Of a stretch of DNA of 18,735 nucleotides, positions 1 through 7,343 are shown piece after piece. The DNA is from UBA5216 sp963924885 (GTDB lineage: Bacteria; Pseudomonadota; Gammaproteobacteria; Burkholderiales; SG8-41). The notes beneath the pieces are model-generated. The model was not told the DNA's origin and ran no database searches. It saw only the letters and a list, made by a program, of their open reading frames with translations. The DNA lies in NCBI GenBank assembly GCA_963924885.1, contig CAWUUY010000379.1:1-18735 (forward strand). Reading direction: 5' to 3'. The stretch's first letter is position 1. Each line of letters begins with the position of its first letter. Made by a program: the position numbers and the translations under genes.

Positions 1-625
1 CGGCGCCTGAAACGTCGCCGGTGATAGGCGTGTCACCTGGAAGCAGGACGATTCCACCCTCCCCTCCCGGTTCACCAAAGTTTACGTCAACCTTGGCCGA
101 CACCGAAATATCCGGCACGATCACCGGCGTCACCAACGCCTCCTGCAGCTCGGGGAACGTAATGCCCGCAGGGTCAGTGGTCAGACCCGACGTCACTGGA
201 CCAGTAGAGTTGGCCTGATCGATCACCACGCCAGTGCCGCCGCCGCCGTCAGCACCACCCGCGCCGGGCGCGCCGCCCGCAGCGGTGGCTTCTGCCACTT
301 TTGAAGGATCCGCGCCTGCGGCGATCTGCGCCTGGATCGCGGCAATGTCGCCAGTGGCGGGCGCTGCTGTCGTGGCCGAACCTTGCGGGCCGATGACGTC
401 GCTGTCGAGTGCGATCTTGGAGTCACGGCCCAGATCAAGCATGCGGCCATTTTCAAGCTGCACTTGCACGATGGCATTCGCATTGGTCTGAATGACCTCT
501 CGCGCGAATACTTTGTCGCCCACTTGCGCCTGGCGCGCTACGCCGTCTACACCAATCACTTTGACGTCGCCGATAACGACCTTGATAGTGCCTACGCCTG
601 TTGTTCCGCTCGCTGCTGTTGCCAT
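1..625 (-). CDS. lapA: LapA-type giant adhesin, N-terminal part (cut by window edge)
   Basis: This open frame starts at ATG 625 behind a strong ribosome site (GGAGGA, 7-nt spacing) and stays open for 208 codons to the window edge. Residues 1-80 (starting MATAASGTTGVGTIKVVIGD) match the retention module of LapA-like RTX adhesins. Next comes a low-complexity linker with repeated 'AAIQAQIAAGADPSKV' style sequence and a TAAG motif at residues 114-117. In Pseudomonas LapA the periplasmic protease LapG cuts at a dialanine in this context, so cleavage near A115/A116 is inferred. A Gly/Ala-rich stretch (about 117-131) follows, and the rest looks like the start of the extracellular region. Such proteins are usually thousands of residues long with Ig-like repeats and a C-terminal type I secretion signal; none of that is visible. 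The export and control partners encoded upstream at 3468-12528 support the call. Confidence 0.88.
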   Translation of the reverse strand, partial: MATAASGTTGVGTIKVVIGDVKVIGVDGVARQAQVGDKVFAREVIQTNANAIVQVQLENGRMLDLGRDSKIALDSDVIGPQGSATTAAPATGDIAAIQAQIAAGADPSKVAEATAAGGAPGAGGADGGGGTGVVIDQANSTGPVTSGLTTDPAGITFPELQEALVTPVIVPDISVSAKVDVNFGEPGGEGGIVLLPGDTPITGDVSGA

Positions 626-717
626 GATGGAATCCTCCGAAGAAATTCTCAATTGGGCGTTATGCCCGATATGATGGGACGAATTCTCCCTGTACCAATC
701 AAAATAAAACAGGGCCA

Positions 718-741
718 AAGGTATCGATACCTTGGTATCGA
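718..741. promoter_or_regulatory. Operator-like palindrome upstream of lapA
   Basis: AAGGTATCGATACCTT at 718-733 is a perfect 16-bp palindrome. A third half-site, GGTATCGA, follows at 734-741, so TCGATACC and GGTATCGA also form an inverted repeat with a 2-bp gap (724-741). It lies about 95-115 bp upstream of the lapA start. This geometry is typical of a dimeric regulator site. The regulator is unknown, and I do not see the motif upstream of the other lap genes. Confidence 0.45.
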
Positions 742-775
742 CTGTGACTTTGTTCACGATTCTTATTTTTGTAAA

Positions 776-797
776 AAGTATTTAAAAACAATTACTT
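776..797 (-). promoter_or_regulatory. AT-rich shared box, lapA copy
   Basis: The 19-mer TATTTAAAAACAATTACTT at 779-797 recurs exactly at 5023-5041 upstream of the TolC-like gene, with related copies at 11814-11830 (lapD) and 15040-15055 (acyltransferase). With the preceding AAG it gains dyad character (AAGTA at 776-780 against TACTT at 793-797). It ends 150 bp before the lapA start codon. Whether it is a regulator site, an UP-like promoter element or a small repeat is not settled. Confidence 0.55.
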
Positions 798-1345
798 GTG
801 TAACTTTTGCCGAAAACCGCCCAAATCCCAGGTTGCGGGGACGGTGCGACAGGGCCGGGGGGGGTAATCCCATGGCGCCAACTGTCGAACGACATCGAGA
901 CTCATTTAAGAAGATGTTCTTGACGCCAAAACGTGCTCTGGCGCGCACGCGAAAACCGCATGCTGCCTACTGCAATCTCCCGCGCATAAGGGTGCCTGAC
1001 ACATTGACCATTCTCCCTTTAACTTCGCGGCGTTACGGTCTCCGGGCAAACAGTTATTTTTTTGTTGTCGTTCGTGCGGGGCGCGTGACGCACGTGATAG
1101 GGATACGCGATGCGTGGCGGCAGTCGGCGCGCTCAACCATCGCGCGGTTGCAGGTGGGTTACTCAGTTGACGCAACAATCGAAAGCGGCGATTTGCCGCT
1201 GCAGACGCTGACGCTCAGGCGCATGCATGAGATGTGTTGTAGAACGATTACCGGCTGTCCGCGATCGGGCGCTTATACACGTTTCGCTGAAGCGCGGAGC
1301 ACGCGGCGCTCCTACCGTTTCTCACCGTGGTTTGTTGGGTAAAAC

Positions 1346-2704
1346 TCAATCCAACGCCACGAAATTGACGGTCTCGGCCACGGTGAGCTGTTTACGGTAA
1401 CCCCTCACCACATCAGAAAAATTCGGCACTGCCAGCACGGTGGATTCAATGACATCGGGCGCGGGCACGGCGACCCACGCGCCCGACTCATCGCGCGTGT
1501 GAAACTCGAAATGCAGGTGCGGCCCGGTGGCAAGTCCCGTCATGCCCACCAGCCCGATGGTCTGTCCCTGCGTGACTTTGCCGGCAACGACCAACCCCGT
1601 TGCATATTCGCTAAGGTGCGCGTAGTAGGTCTTGAACATATCCTGATGACGCAACACGATCAGGTTGCCGTAGTCACCGTTCGCGCCCATGAACTCGACC
1701 ACGCCATCAGCCACGGCCATCACCTTCGCGCCGATAGGCGCGGCATAATCCACGCCGCGGTGCGCGCGCCAGATGCCCAGAATGGGATGAAAGCGCGCCA
1801 GTGTGTAATCCGAAGTGATTTGGGTGAATTCCACGGGCGAGCGGCGAAACATGCGCCGCGTGGTTTTGCCGGTTGCGTCGAAATAGGCGTCGCGCCCTGT
1901 TGTGTCTTTTGATAAATAGGCTTGGAAGCGGCGCGCACCCACATCGAGTTCGGCGGCGAGTATGCGTCCGGATCGTTCGATAAACCCCTCGCGATAGTGC
2001 GCCTCGTAAACAATCGCGCAGCGGTAGCCTTGATGCAGTTCACGATGAAAATCCACTTCGCCGGCGAATATTTCGGTCAGTTGCAGCGCGATGCTTTCAG
2101 GCAGCCCGATGGCGTTGGTGGCAGTAAACAGCGACGCCTTGGATGGATCGGCCTGCATGCGCTCGATCACTCTGGGGTCGGCGGCATGCGGCCTGACCTG
2201 CGCGAGGTTGCCGCGTATGGAGATGGTATAGGCCTCATCGGGCTTGACGACGTATTGAATCTCCAACAGACCATCGGGAGCGCTGCGCGCGCGTAGAAAT
2301 TTGCCGGGCTGCAGCGGCGGAAACAAGCTGCTTTGCCGCTGCACGTCGTCGATAGGCGAGGGCAATTTCAGCCCGGTGTATATGCGCCGCAAAATATCGG
2401 GCCAGCGCTCGGCGGCTAGTACGCGTGTTTCCCACTCTGCGCCGCCGCTGGCAGCAGTCGGCGGTAAGGTCAGGATGTCTTCCACCGTGACGATCTTGCG
2501 GCGTATATCCTGCGTACCGGGCTTGACCGGCGCCACGCGAAAAGCAGCGACCTCGATGACCGGCTGTGAAAGAGGTGGTAAAGAGGGGGGTGAAGGCGCC
2601 GGCGATGACTGCGCGCCCGCGCCGGTTTGGGCGTGCGCCGGAAACCAAAGCAATAACAACAACCAGAGAAGATGACGCATGGCGAACGGGCGGTTTCGAT
2701 CCAT
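1346..2704 (-). CDS. M23 family peptidoglycan metalloendopeptidase, exported
   Basis: The protein has 452 residues from ATG 2704. A second ATG at 2680 (M9, MRHLLWLLLLLW) gives a cleaner signal peptide ending near AHAQ and may be the true start; neither has an obvious ribosome site. A Pro-rich linker (about 35-60) follows, then a long N-terminal region typical of larger MepM/NlpD-like peptidases. The C-terminal M23 domain keeps the zinc ligands and active site: HRGVD (H315, D319), YYAHLS (H363) and HLHFEF (H396, H398). It should cut peptide cross-links of peptidoglycan in the periplasm. It lies between a small conserved gene and lapA on the same strand. A role in adhesin export or surface growth is only inferred from position. 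The upstream edge lies 6 bp from a MITE-like element, which may have replaced its native promoter. Confidence 0.85.
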   Translation of the reverse strand: MDRNRPFAMRHLLWLLLLLWFPAHAQTGAGAQSSPAPSPPSLPPLSQPVIEVAAFRVAPVKPGTQDIRRKIVTVEDILTLPPTAASGGAEWETRVLAAERWPDILRRIYTGLKLPSPIDDVQRQSSLFPPLQPGKFLRARSAPDGLLEIQYVVKPDEAYTISIRGNLAQVRPHAADPRVIERMQADPSKASLFTATNAIGLPESIALQLTEIFAGEVDFHRELHQGYRCAIVYEAHYREGFIERSGRILAAELDVGARRFQAYLSKDTTGRDAYFDATGKTTRRMFRRSPVEFTQITSDYTLARFHPILGIWRAHRGVDYAAPIGAKVMAVADGVVEFMGANGDYGNLIVLRHQDMFKTYYAHLSEYATGLVVAGKVTQGQTIGLVGMTGLATGPHLHFEFHTRDESGAWVAVPAPDVIESTVLAVPNFSDVVRGYRKQLTVAETVNFVALD

Positions 2705-2709
2705 GACTA

Positions 2710-2982
2710 AGAGTGCCTAACAGAATGAAACCCTTGCGTCGTTGTGTCCAAAATCGGTGGTGGCGCGAAGGGCGAGAAGAAGCATATCGAGAATATGCGC
2801 GACGAGTCCGACAAAGCCAACGCCGATTTTGGACACAACCCGAAGGGCTGGCGCGAGTTTTGCACCAGCGCTTTGTCGCACGGCTTACGCATATTCTCGA
2901 TATGCGCTGCGCTGCGCCGCGCTTCGCGCCCTGAAGCAAAATCGTGCCAGCGCCGCATGGGTTTCATTCTGTTAGGCACTCT
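2710..2982. mobile_element. MITE-like palindromic element, 273 bp
   Basis: The ends carry perfect terminal inverted repeats: AGAGTGCCTAAC... at 2710-2733 and its complement ...GTTAGGCACTCT at 2959-2982. If the repeat is taken to start at GAGTGCC, TAA flanks both sides as a possible 3-bp target duplication. Nested arms follow: 2762-2770 with 2922-2930 (9 bp), 2782-2799 with 2888-2905 (18 bp), and 2809-2817 with 2870-2878 (9 bp). A further 17-bp pair at 2741-2757 and 2823-2839 crosses this nesting. It encodes no convincing protein. It is probably a non-autonomous transposable element or a large extragenic palindrome. Confidence 0.75.
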
Positions 2983-2985
2983 AAA

Positions 2986-3011
2986 CCGCGGGCAGACGCG
3001 CGTCCCCGCGG
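2986..3011 (-). terminator. GC-rich hairpin after the small conserved gene
   Basis: CCGCGGG at 2986-2992 pairs with CCCGCGG at 3005-3011. It begins 2 bp past the stop codon of the minus-strand gene at 3014-3358. Only TTTA follows on the minus strand, so it is a weak intrinsic terminator at best. It could instead be an mRNA-stabilising hairpin. Confidence 0.3.
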
Positions 3012-3013
3012 CG

Positions 3014-3358
3014 TCAGATAATGTCTTTCTCGTCGACGATGAGGTTCTTGTAGGCGTGCAAGCGTTCGCGTGCGCTCTGGCGCTCAAGGTACTTGGTTCC
3101 CGCCGCCGCCGGCAAATCCGTAAACTTGATCACGCCCTTGTTGATCAGCACATCCACCAGGTCTTCCACCAGCCGCGCCATGCCGCTGTCGCTGGCGGAA
3201 AGCTTCTGCCGCAACGCTTCGGCGCTGTGCGCTGAGTGCTCGTCGACGAATTGTTTGTAATCTGCGGAGTCCGCGGAAACCGCTTCGGATTTGCCGGTAA
3301 CGGGCTGCTCAAAGACCTGAACGATTTTCCCGTCTGCGTCACGGATTACATACGGCAT
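3014..3358 (-). CDS. Conserved small protein, 'tryptophan synthase beta-like' family
   Basis: The product has 114 residues, is acidic and soluble, and lacks a signal peptide or membrane segment. It opens MPYVIRDADGKIVQVFEQPV and contains a conserved-looking helical core, MARLVEDLVDVLINKGVIKFTDLP (residues about 60-84), followed by a basic stretch and the ending DEKDII. I recognise it as a small betaproteobacterial family often labelled 'tryptophan synthase subunit beta-like'. That name is almost certainly a misnomer, since the protein is far too short and lacks the PLP-binding region. Its function is unknown. It is downstream of the TolC-like gene, behind a terminator at 3404-3432, so it probably has its own promoter. 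The ribosome site is weak. Confidence 0.7.
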   Translation of the reverse strand: MPYVIRDADGKIVQVFEQPVTGKSEAVSADSADYKQFVDEHSAHSAEALRQKLSASDSGMARLVEDLVDVLINKGVIKFTDLPAAAGTKYLERQSARERLHAYKNLIVDEKDII

Positions 3359-3403
3359 ATGTCACGCTGTGTGTGATGGGTGTGCATGTTCCTAGTATGC
3401 CTG

Positions 3404-3432
3404 AAAAAACAAGGGGCGCACAAAGCGCCCCT
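3404..3432 (-). terminator. Rho-independent terminator of the TolC-like gene
   Basis: On the minus strand, AGGGGCGC and GCGCCCCT pair as an 8-bp stem (3412-3419 with 3425-3432) around a 5-nt loop, followed by TTGTTTTTT. It starts 36 bp past the stop of the TolC-like gene, so it closes that transcript and separates it from the small conserved gene. Confidence 0.85.
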
Positions 3433-3467
3433 CGCGGCAAATCAAGAAAACGTGCGGTCTGGTGCTT

Positions 3468-4796
3468 TTAGCGCTCGCTCAATGTCGCTTGATCCGGCGC
3501 CTTGACTTCCAGCGTGGCAAGCAATTGCCCCATCGCATTGAGCACACGATATTTTGCCGACAACTGAATATATCTGCCGGTGGCGTCCGTACTGCGCGCC
3601 GTGAAGTATTCGTTTTCGGCATCCAGCAGGTCCAGCAACGTGCGCTGGCCGATGGCAAACTGCTGCGCATAGGCCGCTCGGGTCGAGTCGCTGGATTTCA
3701 CGTAGCGGGCCAACGACGGAATGCGGTCGCGGGCGGTAGCGAATGCGTTATAAGCCAAACGCACAGCGTTCTCGACCTGACGGTTGGTATTGCGCGAGAT
3801 TTCCGTCGCTTCGTCGATTTGCAGCGCGGTCTCTTTCAGGCGATGGTAATCAAAGCCGCCACGGAAAAGGTTCCACTTTAAATACAGCATCAGCATGCGG
3901 TCGCGATTGGGGCCGACCGTGCCATCAAGATTGCGGTTATTGGTGTAGCTCGCCTCCAGTTCGAGACGCGGAAACCAGAATGACCGCGCCAACTCGCGCT
4001 GCGCCGACGCCTGCTCGATATCGGAATGCGATGACTTGAGCGTCGGGTGATTGGCAAAGCCCGCCTTGACCGCGTCTTCGACATTATTCGGTATATTCTT
4101 GGGATCCGGCGCCGGCGCAAGGTTGATCGGATTTCTGCCGACTACCTTGAGATAAGCGATTTCGGCATCGCGCAAACTGCTCTCAGCCGAAGACACGTTT
4201 GCAGTGGCCAGCGCGAGGCGCGCCTCGATCTGCTCCAGGTCGGCACGGCGTCCGACACCCTTATCGCTGCGCAGCTTGACTTGATCGAACGTACGCTGGT
4301 GCGCGTTGAGATTTTCACGGGCGAAGGTAACGAGTTCCTTGTTTTTCAGCACATCGATGTACGCATCAATGGCCTGCAGGGCGATTTCTTCCGCCGTCGC
4401 ATAAACCCGATACGCGGTGGCGTCGGAAATCGCGCGGCGGCGATTCACTTCGGCTGGCGTGCCCAAACCATCAAATAGCATCTGGTTAAGCACCATTCCT
4501 TCTTGATGGCGATGCAGGCGGAGATAGTTTCCTTGGCCAACAATCGGCGCAGTAGTGGCATTGTCGCTGCGCTCCCATCCCGATCCGTATAAAAAGTCCA
4601 GTTTCGGGAAATACGCGCCTTTCGCCGCGCTGACGGCAGCATCCGCCGCATCCTTGCGCTTGGCCACCGCCCCCACCTGCGGATTGGTTTCCACGGAAAG
4701 CTGAACCACTTCCTTAAGTGTTTGAGCGCTTGCCCAAGCACTGGCGGTCAACGCCACGGCACCCACTAGCAGTTTGATTCTTAATGTTTTTTTCAT
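3468..4796 (-). CDS. lapE: TolC-family outer-membrane protein for type I secretion (LapE role)
   Basis: The protein has 442 residues with a clear signal peptide, MKKTLRIKLLVGAVALTASA, and likely cleavage after WASA (about residue 24). The mature part has the two-fold alternating pattern of long helices and beta segments of outer-membrane efflux proteins, for example NPQVGAVAKRKDAADAAVSAAKG (38-60) and the FARENLNAHQRTFDQV helix. The length fits the TolC/AggA/LapE group. It would form the outer-membrane channel through which LapB and LapC export LapA and in which the retention module lodges. The start ATG 4796 has AGAGG 8 nt upstream. The gene is separated from the regulator gene upstream by 289 bp containing the shared AT-rich box, so it probably has its own promoter. 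An intrinsic terminator follows it. Confidence 0.88.
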   Translation of the reverse strand: MKKTLRIKLLVGAVALTASAWASAQTLKEVVQLSVETNPQVGAVAKRKDAADAAVSAAKGAYFPKLDFLYGSGWERSDNATTAPIVGQGNYLRLHRHQEGMVLNQMLFDGLGTPAEVNRRRAISDATAYRVYATAEEIALQAIDAYIDVLKNKELVTFARENLNAHQRTFDQVKLRSDKGVGRRADLEQIEARLALATANVSSAESSLRDAEIAYLKVVGRNPINLAPAPDPKNIPNNVEDAVKAGFANHPTLKSSHSDIEQASAQRELARSFWFPRLELEASYTNNRNLDGTVGPNRDRMLMLYLKWNLFRGGFDYHRLKETALQIDEATEISRNTNRQVENAVRLAYNAFATARDRIPSLARYVKSSDSTRAAYAQQFAIGQRTLLDLLDAENEYFTARSTDATGRYIQLSAKYRVLNAMGQLLATLEVKAPDQATLSER

Positions 4797-5085
4797 TTAT
4801 CACGCCTCTGAAAAATAGCGAGGCCTCCACTCAATAGTAAGTGTGAAAGCCACAATTAAATTATGTGCTTAAGTTACCAGCTTAACTGGTTTTTGGAAAT
4901 AAGGTTTTTGTACCCCCCCCAAAAATCCTCGGGCCGTGACATAAACGCAACATTAGCTTAGTTTTCGACGCCATATTCTACCTAAATAACACATGGCCTA
5001 CCACATTCTCTTTTTGTTTTTTTATTTAAAAACAATTACTTAAACATTACCGTCAACGCGCCCTCAGTTCACAGTGTGAAGTCTG
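4797..5085 (-). promoter_or_regulatory. Upstream regulatory region of the TolC-like gene
   Basis: This is a 289-bp AT-rich gap. It contains the shared 19-bp box at 5023-5041, a run of eight C at 4913-4920 and a small inverted repeat ACCAG/CTGGT at 4876-4890. Box and flank resemble the lapA region: on the minus strand both continue, after about nine variable bases, with ACAAAAA and then AGAAT. A promoter here is inferred; I cannot place -35 and -10 hexamers with confidence. Confidence 0.45.
5023..5041 (-). promoter_or_regulatory. AT-rich shared box, TolC-like gene copy
   Basis: TATTTAAAAACAATTACTT here is identical over 19 bp to 779-797 upstream of lapA. It begins 227 bp upstream of the TolC-like start codon and 45 bp past the regulator stop codon. 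Confidence 0.55.
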
Positions 5086-5781
5086 CTAGGGCTGTCTTTC
5101 GTCTTGCAAATATAGCATGAGCTTTACCCTGTCTGGAGTACCCAATTTCAGATAGATATTGGATAGATGTCCCTTGACCGTGCGATCTGAAATATCCAGT
5201 GCGACGCCGACTTCCTTGTTGGTAGCGCCGTCGACAATCAGTTTGACGATGTCCAGTTCTCGTCTCGTCAGTGTGGCGAGCTTGTCCGAGGGTAACCGCG
5301 CGAGCGCCTTCTCGGCCTTCGACGGTTCGGCGGGCGCTGTTTGTTGCAATGCAACCGGCGCGGCCGTTTGCTGCGAGTAGCGACGCAATTCGGAGACCAA
5401 TCGCGGCAGCAAACTACGCGTGACCCACACGCCGCTTTGCGTCACGGACAACACCTGCCGCAGCGATTCCGGATCGACGCCGCGGCGGCAGCAGCCCTTG
5501 ACACCGCAGCGCAACAACGCCACCTCTTCGTCCTCGTTAAACTCCGCGGTCAGCACGATCACCCGCCCGGCACCGGCCTGCGCAACCATGCTTGCGATCA
5601 CCGCTTCGATGGGCGTATCAAGAATCAGCGCATCCACCAGCAGCACATCGGGCTTGACCGCGGCGAGACGTTCGTAAACGGCACGCGACGACGCCACGGC
5701 CTCAATCGAATAGTCCGCACTTGCCGCGCGGCGGCACCGTTCTTCGAGTTCCTTGTCAAGCGTGGCAAGTAGTATGGACAT
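5086..5781 (-). CDS. LuxR/NarL-type response regulator with atypical receiver
   Basis: The product has 231 residues. Residues 1-125 fold as a receiver domain: D50 (LLVDAL) is in the phosphoacceptor place and T78 (VLTAE) is kept. The acidic pair after the first strand is poor (TLDKE) and the usual lysine is replaced (GCCRRG, about 96-101). A Gln/Ala-rich linker follows. The LuxR helix-turn-helix lies at 168-225, with LTRREL, GATNKEVGVALDISDRTVK and HLSNIYLKL. A WVTR sequence at 119-122 resembles the W[FLM][TS]R c-di-GMP motif of VpsT-type regulators but differs at the second position. The gene lies 50 bp after lapC and 289 bp before the TolC-like gene, so it is probably the last gene of the lapBC transcript. 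It is a good candidate regulator of the locus. No sensor kinase is nearby. Confidence 0.85.
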   Translation of the reverse strand: MSILLATLDKELEERCRRAASADYSIEAVASSRAVYERLAAVKPDVLLVDALILDTPIEAVIASMVAQAGAGRVIVLTAEFNEDEEVALLRCGVKGCCRRGVDPESLRQVLSVTQSGVWVTRSLLPRLVSELRRYSQQTAAPVALQQTAPAEPSKAEKALARLPSDKLATLTRRELDIVKLIVDGATNKEVGVALDISDRTVKGHLSNIYLKLGTPDRVKLMLYLQDERQP

Positions 5782-5831
5782 GAGGTCTTTTCTTCAGCAG
5801 GTATTTCAGCAGCGCGGCGTGGCCGCCGTGC

Positions 5832-7343
5832 TTAACGTTCCCTGAAGGCCTGTTCTTTAGTTTTTATAATGGGCTTGAGCAGATATTGCAAAAAAGTCTT
5901 CTCGCCAGTTTGTATGTGTACCGTCGCGGTCATACCCGGCATGATCGCCAGCGACTTGCCGCCTTGCTTGGGTTCGCTGCTCGTCGTACGCACCCTGACA
6001 AGATAATAGGTTTCCTGCTTTTTTTCATCCTGCACGCTGTCCGCGCTGATGTATTCGAGCTTGGCGGGAAAGCCGCCGTAGATCGAGAAATCGTAGGCGG
6101 TCAGCTTGACCAGCGCATCCTGCCCCGGCCGCAGGAACGCGATGTCCTGCGGCTTGACGCGCGCCTCCACCAGCAATGAGTCCTCGGCGGGCACGATTTC
6201 GACCATGTCCGAACCCGGCTGAACCACGCCGCCGACGGTAGTGACCTTGACGGTCTTGATGGTGCCGTTAACCGGGGAGCGCACCACCGCGCGTTCGACG
6301 CGATCTTTTAGCGCTACGCCCGTCGCCGATGTGCCTTCCTGCTCGGCGCGCGCCTGATTCAGTTCCGCCAACGCGTCCCCGCGGAACTTGGCCTCGTAGC
6401 TTTGCAGCTTGTTGCGCGCCTCCGCCACGGCGCCTTCAAGCCGCGGAATATTGACGTTGGTCGAATCCAGCTCCCCCTTCAGGTCATTGGCCTCACGCTC
6501 TTTGGCAATGAGCTCGATCTGCGACATCGCCCCGGCCTTCACCACGGGACGCATCATGGTGATGGTCTCGTTCAGCATGGCGAGGCTGCCGGTGATTTGT
6601 TTTACGCGCCCACGCTTTTCCACAATCTCCTGACTACGTTGATCAATTTGCTGCCGCAATGCCGCCGTATTGGCAATAAACTCGGCCTGACGTGACTGGT
6701 ATAACTCCATCTCGCGTCGCGCCAAATCGGGATTCGCCTTCATAACCGCCACCGGAACGATGAATGCAGTGCCTTGGACTTCCGCCGCAAGCCGCGAGAT
6801 CTTGGCCATCAGCGCGCTATCCTTGGCGGTGTTTTCCTTGGCCGATGAGATGTAGCGCGTATCGTCGATCACCACCAGGGTGTCGTTCTTGCGCACCCTG
6901 TCACCGACCTTGACCTTGATTTCCGACACGATTCCGCCCTCAAGGTTTTGCACCACCTGTATCTGTCCCGATGGAATGACGCGGCCATCGCCGACGGTAC
7001 TTTCGCGGATATTGGCAAACGTCGCCCATGCAAAGAAAGCGATGACAAACAACACAGCACCCCACAGCACGACATGCGAGAACGCGGGCGGCCCCTGCAA
7101 CGCGGCCGCAGAGGTTTCGCTCATGTAATCCAAATCCTGCCCGCGCGACACCGATTTGCCGATGTTGGTCGGTTTCAACTCGGTGAACAGCCCCTTGACC
7201 AGTCCACGCCAGCCCTTGCTGAGATAGTTTCCCGGCGAATCCGCCGGCGGGTGCGCCGCCCCCATATCAGGCATGACCACCTGCTTGGCGGGAGCCGCCG
7301 CCGGCTTGGTTGCCGCCAGTGCCGGTTTAATGTTTTGCGACAT
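5832..7343 (-). CDS. lapC: Type I secretion membrane-fusion protein (HlyD family)
   Basis: The protein has 503 residues. A cytoplasmic N-terminus (1-88) precedes one membrane helix at about 91-110 (VVLWGAVLFVIAFFAWATFA). Next come a lipoyl-like half (GDGRVIPSG to DTLVVID, about 118-160), a long periplasmic coiled coil (about 165-350), the second lipoyl half, and a beta-barrel ending in IMPGMTATVHIQTGEKT, the HlyD C-terminal signature. It links the LapB ATPase to the outer-membrane TolC-like channel. The start ATG 7343 has a strong GGAGG site inside the end of lapB, and the two genes overlap by 17 bp, so they are translationally coupled. The N-terminal 88 residues are Pro/Ala-rich and longer than in many HlyD proteins. 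Confidence 0.9.
   Translation of the reverse strand: MSQNIKPALAATKPAAAPAKQVVMPDMGAAHPPADSPGNYLSKGWRGLVKGLFTELKPTNIGKSVSRGQDLDYMSETSAAALQGPPAFSHVVLWGAVLFVIAFFAWATFANIRESTVGDGRVIPSGQIQVVQNLEGGIVSEIKVKVGDRVRKNDTLVVIDDTRYISSAKENTAKDSALMAKISRLAAEVQGTAFIVPVAVMKANPDLARREMELYQSRQAEFIANTAALRQQIDQRSQEIVEKRGRVKQITGSLAMLNETITMMRPVVKAGAMSQIELIAKEREANDLKGELDSTNVNIPRLEGAVAEARNKLQSYEAKFRGDALAELNQARAEQEGTSATGVALKDRVERAVVRSPVNGTIKTVKVTTVGGVVQPGSDMVEIVPAEDSLLVEARVKPQDIAFLRPGQDALVKLTAYDFSIYGGFPAKLEYISADSVQDEKKQETYYLVRVRTTSSEPKQGGKSLAIMPGMTATVHIQTGEKTFLQYLLKPIIKTKEQAFRER

Larger units (their letters stand above)
626..1345. other. 720-bp non-coding region upstream of lapA
   Basis: This stretch separates the M23 peptidase stop from the lapA start. 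I see no gene that I trust in it. It holds the lapA leader, a small GGGC/GCCC hairpin at 655-667 just upstream of the ribosome site, an operator-like palindrome at 718-733 with an extra half-site to 741, the AT-rich box at 776-797 and a run of eight G at 857-864. From about 900 to 1345 I see nothing recognisable. The length and the clustered motifs suggest a complex promoter for the adhesin gene. Confidence 0.6.

Noticed and set aside
383..1342. A 319-codon plus-strand frame starting inside lapA
   Set aside because: It runs antisense to the lapA N-terminus and then through the AT-rich promoter region. The translated protein has no recognisable domain and its composition shifts abruptly, as expected for a chance frame.
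2710..2982. The palindromic element as a CRISPR or toxin/antitoxin locus
   Set aside because: There are no evenly spaced direct repeats and no plausible small protein pair; the structure is all inverted repeats.
2707..3087. Open frames across the palindromic element and the small conserved gene
   Set aside because: Frames on both strands follow the inverted-repeat structure, and translations show mirrored low-quality sequence without domains. They are by-products of the palindrome.
5023..5041. The shared AT-rich box as an ordinary -35/-10 promoter
   Set aside because: TTGTTT can be taken as -35 on the minus strand, but no good -10 stands at a constant distance in all copies, so I call it only a shared box.
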